NCBI RefSeq assembly: GCF_007830295.1
Contig: NZ_VLKC01000002.1
Coordinates: 1,178,787 to 1,242,786, forward strand
DNA: 64,000 nucleotides
DNA from: Sporomusa sp. KB1
GTDB taxonomy: Bacteria; Bacillota; Negativicutes; Sporomusales; Sporomusaceae
Direction: 5' to 3'
The position numbers and the translations under genes are program-made. The notes beneath the pieces were generated by a model. The model did no database searches. It saw only the letters and a list, made by a program, of their open reading frames with translations, and was not told the origin of the DNA. The first letter of the stretch is position 1. The number at the start of each line of letters is the position of its first letter. Below, one piece after another: positions 26,852 to 35,637 of the stretch.

Positions 26852-27868
26852 TTATTTATCCCAGCCACTTTGTACGAGATCCGCTAACCAGGCATTTAAT
26901 AGTCTTAACTCTTGCTGATCTAACAGGTCTAATTCAATCAGTGCCTCGTAGCACCGTCTCATATTATCAAAAATATGGTTATGGCCACCCTTCAGTGACA
27001 AGGAGCCGAGTGTCTCGGCGATACGGCGATTATACGTATATCCTGGTATTTCATCAACATAATCCTTCATTAAGTCATGTCCATTTCGCTCCTGCCAAAC
27101 AGTCGCATCATGAAAAAGAACATGCCAACCATTCTCCCAGGCGATACGCTGCGCCACAAAACTACGCCAAATATCCGTCATACGAAACGAACAATAGGCT
27201 GGTAAATATAGCAAGGGGAACGCATCTAACCACCATGTTGTATTCTGACTATTAAAAGGACACCAACTATTGATCCCCAATGCTATCTCTCTTTCCTTAC
27301 GAAATACTTGCGGCAAGGGCAGGATTAAGCGATAAATCGCATCCACATCCGGATTTTCATCAGCCAAACCTTGGTGAATCGGGCAATCGATGGTATTTAA
27401 GGGCAAAGAATCTAAGTCAGGCAGTGAGTTGTGAATGGCATCAAGCGGCAATCCTCTTGGCCAAATGAGATTTTCACAAAAATACCGGTAAACGTTAACC
27501 CAGTTACCATTCGTTAAGGTATGTGCAACCCTATTTCTTTGCCTTTTTTGGAAAAACTCGTTTCTTGGTATATTATCGTCATCTGTTTCAAGGATGATTT
27601 TTGCACCGTCACGCATAGCCAAAAGGTAACCAATATTCTTACGGGCATAATGCTGTGTAGGACAAATTGCCGCAAACTCAAACCCGGATTTTAGCTGCTC
27701 CTCAATACCAACATACTTACATCCTTCAAGATAAAAATCCGCAGGGCTTTTAGTGTCCCCCACCACAATAAATTCGTAACCATGTTCCACAGCACCACAG
27801 GCAATGGAAGTTAAGACTTTATTGGGATTGCTAATCGACGTCACTACGATTGCTACTTTAGTCTGCAT
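26852..27868 (-). CDS. STELLO-like (DUF288) glycosyltransferase
   Basis: 338 aa. VAIVVTSISNPNKVL starts a GT-A-like fold; ILETDDDNIPRNEFF carries an acidic metal-binding cluster typical of the STELLO/DUF288 family; the second half has conserved aromatic residues (NTTWWLDAFPLLYLP). Start ATG 27868 follows GGGGGGATACC. It is convergent or co-oriented with neighbouring glycan genes; no substrate can be inferred. Confidence 0.6.
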   Translation of the reverse strand: MQTKVAIVVTSISNPNKVLTSIACGAVEHGYEFIVVGDTKSPADFYLEGCKYVGIEEQLKSGFEFAAICPTQHYARKNIGYLLAMRDGAKIILETDDDNIPRNEFFQKRQRNRVAHTLTNGNWVNVYRYFCENLIWPRGLPLDAIHNSLPDLDSLPLNTIDCPIHQGLADENPDVDAIYRLILPLPQVFRKEREIALGINSWCPFNSQNTTWWLDAFPLLYLPAYCSFRMTDIWRSFVAQRIAWENGWHVLFHDATVWQERNGHDLMKDYVDEIPGYTYNRRIAETLGSLSLKGGHNHIFDNMRRCYEALIELDLLDQQELRLLNAWLADLVQSGWDK

Positions 27869-27970
27869 GGTATCCCCCCTGAAATTGATAAAGACCCATA
27901 ATCCATTGAAACGATACCACAACTCATTTCAAGCAAGCTGGCAAAGAATTCACCTAAACAGACTAAAATA

Positions 27971-29548
27971 TTATTTTATCCATGATGATGGATATAGAAT
28001 CTTAATTAGCCGATTATATAGTGAATGCCAATCCATAGAGTACTTTTCATAACTTGTTGTAGGTGCACCTTCCTCTTTTAATACTACAACCTCATCTTCT
28101 GATACTACGATAGGAGCAAATATATCATTTCTGAGTCCACTCCAGAAGCCGCCCGCACGCACTTGCCACATATGGTTATGCTCAGAATGTACAATTCCAG
28201 GTTTATTAGCAATACAAGTTAACAATACTAGACCCGATCCGATAACGCACAGATAAGCATCTGTTCTGCACGCCCAACAAATTGTATCCAGCAAAGAAAT
28301 ATTAACACCATTATAGACAACTATATCCTTATGCAACGCATGATTAATCAACTCTGCATCTTCTTGACAATCACTTAAACCATCTAAAAAAATCCCAACA
28401 TTGGGATAGTTTTGTTTTAAGGCTCTCGCAAGATTAATGATGCCATCGACCTGCTCCAGCCAGGCTTTATTATGTTTACGTAGATTAATAAAAATTAGAG
28501 GATCTGCCACACAATCGGCTAGCAGACGTTTTTGACTTCCACTGCAATAACTTTTGGCAGCTTGTTGGATATGGAAGGCAGCGTCTGCAGATAAATGAGA
28601 GACACAAGGGTACAATGAAAACAACCCATGTGTCATGCATGTTTCAAATAACTCATCTGCATTGTCACAACTATAGCAAGCTGCTTTGTTAAACTCAGGA
28701 AAAAGCTGATATAATGGAATTTTGTTATTTTTATATATTACTATATTCTGTACTTTTTTATATAAGCCAGTCATAATGATACGATAAAAGCCACTATACT
28801 CGTTTAGGAAAAAATGCCCTAGATTAGTCTGCATACCATATAGTAGAGCCAAATTTCTTGCAGGTTTTTGCAAAAAACTAATTGTTTTTTCTGTAAATAT
28901 CAAAAATTTTCTGTATAATTGAGAAATTGCCGAAATTACATATTTCGTCGGATAGCCAAGCTGAAAATACAATGGCGAAACAATGACTACATTATGCTTA
29001 GGTAAATAAAGAAAACTTTTCAAATTTGCATAACCTGCCGTAGCTATATAAAAATCTTCTCTCCCTTCAACCCTATAGAAAATAAAATGTGTCCCTAATT
29101 CTTCAAGATATACTGGAAATGAAATTGATGTCTCAAGTACATGACCAGATTTAGGACATATAGCTCTAAATATACCTTGCTCGAGAGTAGCATAGACATA
29201 TGTGTTATAAAGAGGCGGGCTGCCTTGCTTTTGGGGAAACATATATTGATATCGCTCGGTTGAAAATGAACTATTGCTCATTACTTGTTCATGTGCCCAC
29301 TCATCAATGAAATTGTATTTTAGATATTGCCTATTCAAGCCTAAAACTTCCAATTCATTATCTTGCATCTCATCAATACTTTTTACCGTAATGGGATATT
29401 TTCTGAAATACTCGTTAATACCTTGATGCACATTGACATTATCAAGTGAAAGTATTGCTTTTGCTAACTGAATAGCAGTATCCCCAGGTAAACTATCCAT
29501 TGATTTTTTGAAAGCCTCAAACAATATAATAAAGTCGAGTAAACCCAT
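27971..29548 (-). CDS. Unknown protein, possibly a GT-B-like glycan enzyme
   Basis: 525 aa. I recognise no family with certainty. Visible segments are VVSPLYFQLGYPTKYVIS near the middle and, in the C-terminal third, FINLRKHNKAWLEQ, VGIFLDGLSDCQEDAEL and CVIGSGLVLLTCIANKPG, which is how the donor domain of capsular or LPS-type transferases often looks. No signal peptide. ATG 29548 has GAGGGAG upstream; a TTG 12 codons earlier is unlikely. Its position inside the glycan region supports a sugar-related role. Confidence 0.5.
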   Translation of the reverse strand: MGLLDFIILFEAFKKSMDSLPGDTAIQLAKAILSLDNVNVHQGINEYFRKYPITVKSIDEMQDNELEVLGLNRQYLKYNFIDEWAHEQVMSNSSFSTERYQYMFPQKQGSPPLYNTYVYATLEQGIFRAICPKSGHVLETSISFPVYLEELGTHFIFYRVEGREDFYIATAGYANLKSFLYLPKHNVVIVSPLYFQLGYPTKYVISAISQLYRKFLIFTEKTISFLQKPARNLALLYGMQTNLGHFFLNEYSGFYRIIMTGLYKKVQNIVIYKNNKIPLYQLFPEFNKAACYSCDNADELFETCMTHGLFSLYPCVSHLSADAAFHIQQAAKSYCSGSQKRLLADCVADPLIFINLRKHNKAWLEQVDGIINLARALKQNYPNVGIFLDGLSDCQEDAELINHALHKDIVVYNGVNISLLDTICWACRTDAYLCVIGSGLVLLTCIANKPGIVHSEHNHMWQVRAGGFWSGLRNDIFAPIVVSEDEVVVLKEEGAPTTSYEKYSMDWHSLYNRLIKILYPSSWIK

Positions 29549-29810
29549 CTCTTCTCCCTCTTTAAAAGCTTTTATATCCTCCAAACTAAAATACTCCTTC
29601 CTTTATATTCTCAGATATGAATAATCGAAAAAATAAACCGCAACAAGTAAGCGAGAATGAAATGCAGAACATAAGTATGCTATTTTCATTATGGTATATC
29701 TTATGTGCCATCCAGTAGTCTGTGCAATTAACCGCCTAATATTTGAAAAGTAAGCGTCAAAAAATTTCTACCTAGAATGAATCTGAGATGCTTAAAGATT
29801 CCCGGACTGT

Positions 29811-32159
29811 TTAGCCAAAACTTGAACGGCTGAACCCAGACCGATACTGAAAGTACGCCCAAACGATGTCACTGTTAGTAGCGGTCTGTTCCCTAACAAC
29901 CGGTATTCCTACAGGTTGATGAGCAATAGGCAGAAGCGAGTATAACGTATTTAAATTTTCCTGCCATCCTAAATAATGGTGCTGCAGTATGACAGATTTT
30001 AGATGTTCCCCTTGATTAACACGGTATACTTCATCATTTACCAGTTTGTCGATAATCGTGAACAGCTCTTCCAGATTAGAGAAATGCGTCTTTACAATAT
30101 CTGGCACTATGTCACCGCTAAAATGTGCGGCAAAATCCGTAGCTAAACCAACAACCGGGATACCCACAGCACCTGCTTCAAGTGCTGCTGTAGGCGCCCC
30201 TAAAGGGAACGAATCAAGGTATACGTCAGCCGCACTGTAGAATTTCTTCAAATCCTGCTGGAAGTCAAAAACCTTTATTCGACTGTTACTTTGACTCTTA
30301 AGTAGCGTCCATTTTCCTAATTCAGAAGACCCAACAATTACAATCTCGATATTTGGGTGCCTGTTAATTAGTTCTCTAATTAAATGTGAAAAACTATATT
30401 CACCACAGGATACTAATTGATATGGCGTAGCACTCGTCAAAAAAACCACGCTATCCTTGCCTATACCAAGATCCTTTCTGGCTGCTTGCTTATCGCGAAA
30501 ATTTTGTGGAATTCCTAAAGGAATCGGCAATAAAAAGGAATTATTCATATTTCTGCGGGACAAAGTTATTCTTTGTCCGACAGCTCGTTGCTCAGCTATG
30601 ATATCAGCCGTACTCATACCTATCGTAAAAGCCTGGTCTGCATGGTTAACAAAGACCACCGGCGGACCGCCGGCGACGCCAAAAGCTATCGGTGCAACCG
30701 GGTCATGGGAGTGGATATGCAAAACAACTACATCGGCCCACATAGCGGCTGCGTCACGCAGTGCCTTAGCTTTTTGGCACAGACTTAGATTTGCCGTATC
30801 AAGAGTAGTGTACCATCCACCAGAATGAATCGCCGCATCTACTAACCATTGAGGATTTGTCGTACTATTGAGAGTAACTACGATAGAATGAATTGATTCA
30901 GAATCCAGATATACCCAACGTTCTAGTGTTTTTATGTGACTGCTGGCAGCACAACCTTGACTCAGTACATGCAATATATTTCGCTTCTCCATATTTTTGG
31001 GAGGTAAGTGTGTAGTTACCCGGCTATTCAGTGTCTTTGCCACTTTGTGAAGAATTAGCTCTAACCTGGGCGAAATAAAAAAGCCTGGGTGAGAATGATA
31101 CCCATAATCGCCTGCCTGCTTCACTACCAGCGCAGCTTTCTCCAAATCGCCTGACAACAAGCTAAATTCAGCTTGATCCATAAATGAAAGAAATTTTCTT
31201 CTCGTGTTTTCTACCCAATGCTGATAATAACTAAATTCATATTGATACGTAAACCACTTTCCTGCCTCTACATCTTGTGTCAACTGATATGGCGCGGCCA
31301 AGTGCGGAGGCAATCCCCATTTTTGAGCAAATTTTCGTCTATTAACTTCCAAAAGGGAGTTATATTGATTAGCCTGCTCCTTAAAAGATACACTACCGAA
31401 ATGGTGTACAAAGGTATCCCGGCACAAAACCAAACGATAACCAGCCTTTCTGATACGCAAACAATAATCGTCATCTTCATAATTCCCAGGTGAAAAATCT
31501 TCGTCGAATAAACCAATTTTATTTATTACTTCGTCCTTAATCAGCAGACAGTAACCAACAAGCCGTGTTCTATCCTCCCAAAGTCCCGGATTAGAGTGGT
31601 TCACTTGTCCGGCAAACCGGATCATTTCTTCCACACTGGAATATTCGCAGGGAATACTTTGGAAGTTTGAGCAGGAATTAGTAACTGCACCGACAGCACC
31701 GATATCACTGGCACTATATAAACACTTTGTAAGGTTAGTTAACCAGTTGGGCGTCACAATCGTATCATTGTTTAATAGAAGAATATTGTTTTCCTTAGCC
31801 GCTTTTATGCCTTGATTGCAGCCTGCGGGAAAACCGGCATTCTCGCTATTTAGAATTACTTTAACATCTTGCTGGCCTTGCAACCACTCAACCGTACCAT
31901 CGGTTGAGTGGTTATCAATAACAATAAGTTCATACGAGTGCGGTTCCGTATATTTCCTAATACTCTCAATGCAAAACTTGTTATAATCCAGCTTGTTGTA
32001 AGTTATGACGATAATACTGGTAAGACCTTGTGAAATTGTTTTATATTTGTCTGTTCCCGTGCTATCTTCAGTTTGTCTATTATCGCCTAAACTGCAGACC
32101 ACGCTGAGACCTCCTCTACTATAGGCGCTCCTAATACAACTCTGGAATTCAGTTATCAC
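29811..32159 (-). CDS. Two-domain glycosyltransferase, GT2 plus GT4
   Basis: 782 aa. The GT2 domain (about 47-290) has TSIIVITYNKLDY, LIVIDNHSTDGT, ILLLNNDTIVTPNW and a DDYCLR metal/base segment. The GT-B domain (about 390-740) has RNILHVLSQG, VVFLTSATPYQ and a donor site DVYLDSFPLGAPTAALEAGAVG. GTG start overlaps the stop of the upstream gene, so translation is coupled. Similar in concept to the larger enzyme at 21510. Confidence 0.85.
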   Translation of the reverse strand: MITEFQSCIRSAYSRGGLSVVCSLGDNRQTEDSTGTDKYKTISQGLTSIIVITYNKLDYNKFCIESIRKYTEPHSYELIVIDNHSTDGTVEWLQGQQDVKVILNSENAGFPAGCNQGIKAAKENNILLLNNDTIVTPNWLTNLTKCLYSASDIGAVGAVTNSCSNFQSIPCEYSSVEEMIRFAGQVNHSNPGLWEDRTRLVGYCLLIKDEVINKIGLFDEDFSPGNYEDDDYCLRIRKAGYRLVLCRDTFVHHFGSVSFKEQANQYNSLLEVNRRKFAQKWGLPPHLAAPYQLTQDVEAGKWFTYQYEFSYYQHWVENTRRKFLSFMDQAEFSLLSGDLEKAALVVKQAGDYGYHSHPGFFISPRLELILHKVAKTLNSRVTTHLPPKNMEKRNILHVLSQGCAASSHIKTLERWVYLDSESIHSIVVTLNSTTNPQWLVDAAIHSGGWYTTLDTANLSLCQKAKALRDAAAMWADVVVLHIHSHDPVAPIAFGVAGGPPVVFVNHADQAFTIGMSTADIIAEQRAVGQRITLSRRNMNNSFLLPIPLGIPQNFRDKQAARKDLGIGKDSVVFLTSATPYQLVSCGEYSFSHLIRELINRHPNIEIVIVGSSELGKWTLLKSQSNSRIKVFDFQQDLKKFYSAADVYLDSFPLGAPTAALEAGAVGIPVVGLATDFAAHFSGDIVPDIVKTHFSNLEELFTIIDKLVNDEVYRVNQGEHLKSVILQHHYLGWQENLNTLYSLLPIAHQPVGIPVVREQTATNSDIVWAYFQYRSGFSRSSFG

Positions 32160-33274
32160 TCTTTCGAAGGCTCAATATTCAGTTTACTTTGTAGCAGGTT
32201 TCGGTTGTGTTGAATCATTGGATTATCGGGAATAAATTTTGCCGCTTTTTCATTGTGTTCGTAAGCTAATTTGTAGTCTCCAAGACGTGAATAACATACG
32301 CACAGCTGAAGATGAGGCAACCAGGTTGCACATTGATTATTCACTAACCCCCATGAGGAATTCGCGGTCGTTAGATGAGTAGCCAGTGTATACCAGAATG
32401 TGGCCTGTTTTATTTGATTATTATTAAGATGATGAAAACCAAGCCGGCAACAGAAATCGCTTCGGGGAGTACTATACTGAAAAGATTGAAATATATATTT
32501 AAGCTCATTTTCTCCATCATGGAGTTCATAAAAACAATCGGCCAAACTAGCGCAGGCAGCAATATTATCTTCCAGCGCCCCTTGTTTTGTTGCTAAAAAT
32601 TTTTGGTAATGTTCTATTGCCCGGTTATAGAGATTATGATCTCTTAACTCTTTGGCGTAATAATATAAATCTCGCGGTGAGAATTCTTCTCCTTTTAACT
32701 GCAGTTTTTCGTAGATTTTAAGATTGCGATCGCTATCATGTTTTACAGGCTTGTGGGCTACAGCAATTTCTGCATCTAACTGGATACCTTGCGCTGCTAA
32801 GAATTCGTGAACTGCTCCCATCCACTGGTAATTTTTTTCTCGCTTAACCAAACGCTCCCTACGTATTTGATATAATACGTTTCCATCTGTGTCAAAACTT
32901 AAATAATAAAGCATAGTAAGGACTTCAATTTCCCGACTGAGAGTTGCTTTTAATTCAAGTAACTTTTGACAGTCTTGGTCCAAAATAACATCATCAGCAT
33001 CCAACCAGAGAATATATTCCTGCGTAGCCTTACTAAATGCATAATTTCGCGCGGCAGCAAAATCATCTATCCACTCAAAATCATAAATATTATTAGTAAA
33101 CTGCCTAACCAGTTCTTTTGTTTTATCTGTTGAACCTGTGTCTACTATGATAATCTCATCTACAAATTGCTCAACTGATCGCAAACAACGCTCAATTGTA
33201 GCTTCCTCGTTTTTTACTATCATACATAAACTAATAGTTATCGGTGAGTGAGATTGCTCAGCACTATCCGGCAT
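32156..33274 (-). CDS. GT2 glycosyltransferase with C-terminal TPR-like repeats
   Basis: 372 aa. SLCMIVKNEEATIERCL, IIVDTGSTDKT and LWLDADDVI mark a SunS/WaaE-type GT2 domain (residues 12-230), followed by helical repeats (ELRDHNLYNRAIEHYQKF, LADCFYELHDGE). The family adds sugars to lipid or protein acceptors. The same architecture occurs in three genes at 53914-59070. The ribosome site is AGGAGG. Confidence 0.85.
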   Translation of the reverse strand: MPDSAEQSHSPITISLCMIVKNEEATIERCLRSVEQFVDEIIIVDTGSTDKTKELVRQFTNNIYDFEWIDDFAAARNYAFSKATQEYILWLDADDVILDQDCQKLLELKATLSREIEVLTMLYYLSFDTDGNVLYQIRRERLVKREKNYQWMGAVHEFLAAQGIQLDAEIAVAHKPVKHDSDRNLKIYEKLQLKGEEFSPRDLYYYAKELRDHNLYNRAIEHYQKFLATKQGALEDNIAACASLADCFYELHDGENELKYIFQSFQYSTPRSDFCCRLGFHHLNNNQIKQATFWYTLATHLTTANSSWGLVNNQCATWLPHLQLCVCYSRLGDYKLAYEHNEKAAKFIPDNPMIQHNRNLLQSKLNIEPSKE

Positions 33275-33335
33275 GTTACTACCTCCTAACGATATATGTC
33301 AGTAATTACTTTATTCCTAAGGGTGCTGATATGTG

Positions 33336-33371
33336 AAAAAGCTGATCCCCGCTACATGGATCAGCTTTTTT
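33336..33371. terminator. Bidirectional terminator-like hairpin
   Basis: AAAAAGCTGATCC pairs with GGATCAGCTTTTT around an 8-10-nt loop with T runs on both strands. It separates the glycan region from the spore-protein cluster. Confidence 0.75.
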
Positions 33372-33429
33372 TATTTAATAAGAATTTTGGCATATATCTT
33401 GTCTTCTGGACTTTTGTTTCTGGCACAAA

Positions 33430-33690
33430 CGTACGTCTAACACCTACAGCAAATCCGTCCTGCGGCTCGCCGCTGGGGAAATCGCGGGCGAGTTCGACCA
33501 TGTGGATTACTTTCGAAGAAAGCTACTGCGGGACAAAATTGACCGCAGCGCGAAGCTACTCTGTGACGAGGAGCTGCTTGATCAACCATAACCTCGAATT
33601 TACGAATAGCAGGGCCACTGTCCATTCCTGAAGCACAGGCAGCCTGAATACGCTCGCTAATGTTATTTTTTTGGGGAGACAATTAACCAC
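33430..33690. pseudogene. Mosaic of decayed coding scraps
   Basis: Plus strand 33440-33592 reads NTYSKSVLRLAAGEIAG, EFDHVDYFRRKLLRDK, DRSAKLLCDEELLDQP with no start; the first part recalls the SKS-LR-VDYF region of GSCFA-type hydrolases. Minus strand 33560-33680 reads ISERIQAACASGMDSGPAIR, which recalls RHH/ParD antitoxin tails. Base composition is GC-rich compared with the flanks. Both assignments are tentative. Confidence 0.35.
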
Positions 33691-33761
33691 AGCCATGTTC
33701 ATGCATATATTACAGTGTGCAACCAAACATGCAAAATAAAAAAGTCTATTTTTCATAAGCA

Positions 33762-33787
33762 CTTAACAATAGCGTTGCATAGTATAT
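33762..33787 (+). promoter_or_regulatory. Sigma-K-like promoter upstream of the spore-protein cluster
   Basis: AC at 33762, a 15-nt spacer, CATAGTATA at 33779, 46 nt before the ATG at 33834. Confidence 0.42.
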
Positions 33788-33833
33788 AGTAGGCAAACGC
33801 CAAAAAAATTATTTAATAAGGAGAGATTCAATT

Positions 33834-34316
33834 ATGCCATTTGGTGGGAAAAAGAAAGGAAAAGGATTTAATCTGGACTGCGTATTAGGGAACGTGAATA
33901 TTACCGTCGTAACCTGCTGTGGTTTTATATTTCAAGGAGTCATTGTTGAAGAAGACGACGAGCATACCCGTGCGCAATACGGCTGCCCAGTTGTTTTCCC
34001 AGCTATGACTATGGAGTATGGTCATGACAAAGATGACCATAAAAAAGAATGCAAAGAGGAAGAAGAGAAAAAACATCATTGCCCCAAACCGGTTGAAGTT
34101 GAGGTCAAATGCGAAGAAGAGCCCAAATTCATCTGCCTGCGCCTAGAGTGCCCTCCTGCTTTTGTGTGCTGTAATCCAGAAGTAGCAGGTGCCCCTGCCA
34201 ATATCGTAGGTTTAACAGCAGCTGGACCATTATTTATAGAGGACGACACTATATTAATTAACTTAGAGGATATTGCCGTCATAGGCCCAAGTCGTAACTG
34301 CCTTGTTACTGATTAA
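33834..34316 (+). CDS. Small spore-cluster protein with Sm-like barrel pattern, paralogue 1
   Basis: 160 aa. No named family recognised. The pattern LGNVNITVVTCCGFIFQGVI, then a charged and His-rich insert (HDKDDHKKECKEEEEKKHH), then ICLRLECP and a final ILINLEDIAVIGP matches the strand order of Sm-like small barrels, as in Bacillus CotB/YuzF-type proteins. It has 10 or more Cys. It shares ends and centre with the next gene at 34431. The ribosome site is AAGGAG. A spore-coat role is inferred from neighbours. Confidence 0.6.
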   Translation: MPFGGKKKGKGFNLDCVLGNVNITVVTCCGFIFQGVIVEEDDEHTRAQYGCPVVFPAMTMEYGHDKDDHKKECKEEEEKKHHCPKPVEVEVKCEEEPKFICLRLECPPAFVCCNPEVAGAPANIVGLTAAGPLFIEDDTILINLEDIAVIGPSRNCLVTD

Positions 34317-34336
34317 TGTCTTGCCTTGTGGAGAAA

Positions 34337-34364
34337 ACGAAACCCCGGTCTTCCGGGGTTTCGT
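34337..34364 (+). terminator. GC-rich hairpin between the two Sm-like genes
   Basis: ACGAAACCCCGG and CCGGGGTTTCGT, 12-bp perfect stem, 4-nt loop. There is no T run, so it may be an mRNA-stabilising hairpin. Confidence 0.6.
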
Positions 34365-34430
34365 GCTTACAAACAGGTAAATATAGTACTTCGCTTATAT
34401 GAAATTTAGAAGAAAGGAGTAACGTAAATT

Positions 34431-34871
34431 ATGACCTTGAGAGATGAAGATAGAATAAATTTGGGTTGCATACTGGGAGACGTAAGAGCTACTGTTGTCA
34501 CTCAATGCGGTATTGTCTATCAAGGAACAATCGAAGACTGGGATTGCGGCCGACAGACAAATACCCGCCCGGATAGTTCCACATCTGATTCAGATGAAAG
34601 CGTAGAAGCGTCCTCTGCGCAACGGATGGAAGAGTGTTGTGACCCTCGTTTTATTCGCATGACGATAGAATGTATTCCTGGAAACATCTGCTGCCCGACT
34701 TTTTCTACCGACATCCTAGTTAGTCCCTCAAGAGTTACACCGATACTCGGCTTCACCGGAGCCGCCGAAACACTTTATGCGGTGGGTTCCTCCATTTTAA
34801 TTAATTGGGATGATATTTCCTCAATAGGACTAACCAGCACTACCGCTTGTCTCACAGATGATACACCATAA
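34431..34871 (+). CDS. Small spore-cluster protein with Sm-like barrel pattern, paralogue 2
   Basis: 146 aa. It follows paralogue 1: LGCILGDVRATVVTQCGIVY, a Ser/Asp-rich variable insert (about residues 40-65), FIRMTIECIPGNICC, and SSILINWDDISSIGL. The insert differs completely between the two, so the barrel is the conserved part. Six or more Cys. The ribosome site is AAAGGAG. Function unknown. Confidence 0.6.
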   Translation: MTLRDEDRINLGCILGDVRATVVTQCGIVYQGTIEDWDCGRQTNTRPDSSTSDSDESVEASSAQRMEECCDPRFIRMTIECIPGNICCPTFSTDILVSPSRVTPILGFTGAAETLYAVGSSILINWDDISSIGLTSTTACLTDDTP

Positions 34872-34877
34872 GACCAC

Positions 34878-34911
34878 AAAGCCGGAGCGCACAAGCGCAC
34901 CGGCTTTTTTT
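34878..34911 (+). terminator. Terminator after the second Sm-like gene
   Basis: AAAGCCGG and CCGGCTTT with inner GCGC pairing, followed by TTTTTTT. Confidence 0.8.
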
Positions 34912-34960
34912 AGAAGACGCAACCAAACATAATAATTTTAATTAATATCTAGTTATAGTA

Positions 34961-34988
34961 ACAGAAGTCCTCCTAAAACCATAAAATA
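34961..34988 (+). promoter_or_regulatory. Sigma-K-like promoter of the SPOCS gene at 35036
   Basis: AC at 34961, a 17-nt spacer, CATAAAATA at 34980. Confidence 0.35.
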
Positions 34989-35035
34989 ATACAAATGGAA
35001 GATATAAGACATTTCATAGATAAGGAGGAACCCTC

Positions 35036-35530
35036 ATGAGTAGTAAGTGTGTTGATGTTACGGGTATTACTCCGACATCACAGTTTCCAAAGTGTCCTCC
35101 CCGACATCCCTTCACCGAATTCTGCGAAACTGATAAATTATGTATACCACACCCCCATCCTAACATCCACGATGTGTTGGAAGTGTGTGTAAACGTAGTC
35201 ATTTGCTCAGCTAAAATTATTTGTACCCCTGTTGGGAACAAGGTTGTTGTCGAAGGCACAAAACAGATCAAGGTTACTTTTGCCGCGGATGACCCCTGCC
35301 AGTCGGTCCATTGTGCCCATTTTGAAATCCCCTTTTGCAGTTTAATATTATTAGGCCCTATCAAGGATGAAGTAATCCAAGTATGCTCGGCAATAGAAGA
35401 TATCTCTGTCCGCTGCTTAGATTGCAGATGCCTGATAGTAAACACAGTCATATTTATCTGCCCGGTATTTGAAGAAACATACAATTATTGTTCCCACCCA
35501 CATGATGACGATGCCAATTACCGCTTCTAG
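35036..35530 (+). CDS. SPOCS-domain (DUF3794) spore protein, Cys-rich
   Basis: 164 aa. The core VVVEGTKQIKVTFAADD, followed by VHCAHFEIPFCSLILL, is the SPOCS pattern seen in SipL-type spore assembly proteins (SipL binds SpoIVA in Clostridioides difficile). No LysM domain. Sixteen or so Cys are spread over the chain, many more than in the minus-strand paralogues. Start ATG follows AAGGAGG. It probably takes part in coat or exosporium assembly. Confidence 0.75.
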   Translation: MSSKCVDVTGITPTSQFPKCPPRHPFTEFCETDKLCIPHPHPNIHDVLEVCVNVVICSAKIICTPVGNKVVVEGTKQIKVTFAADDPCQSVHCAHFEIPFCSLILLGPIKDEVIQVCSAIEDISVRCLDCRCLIVNTVIFICPVFEETYNYCSHPHDDDANYRF

Positions 35531-35637
35531 TTTGCAACAGTACTTAGTAGGTAGCTATCATAAAAACTTTAGCCCTTACCGTAGACGATTAAATAACCTA
35601 CCTGCTTTATCATATGAAGATAGGAGGAGATTTGAAT

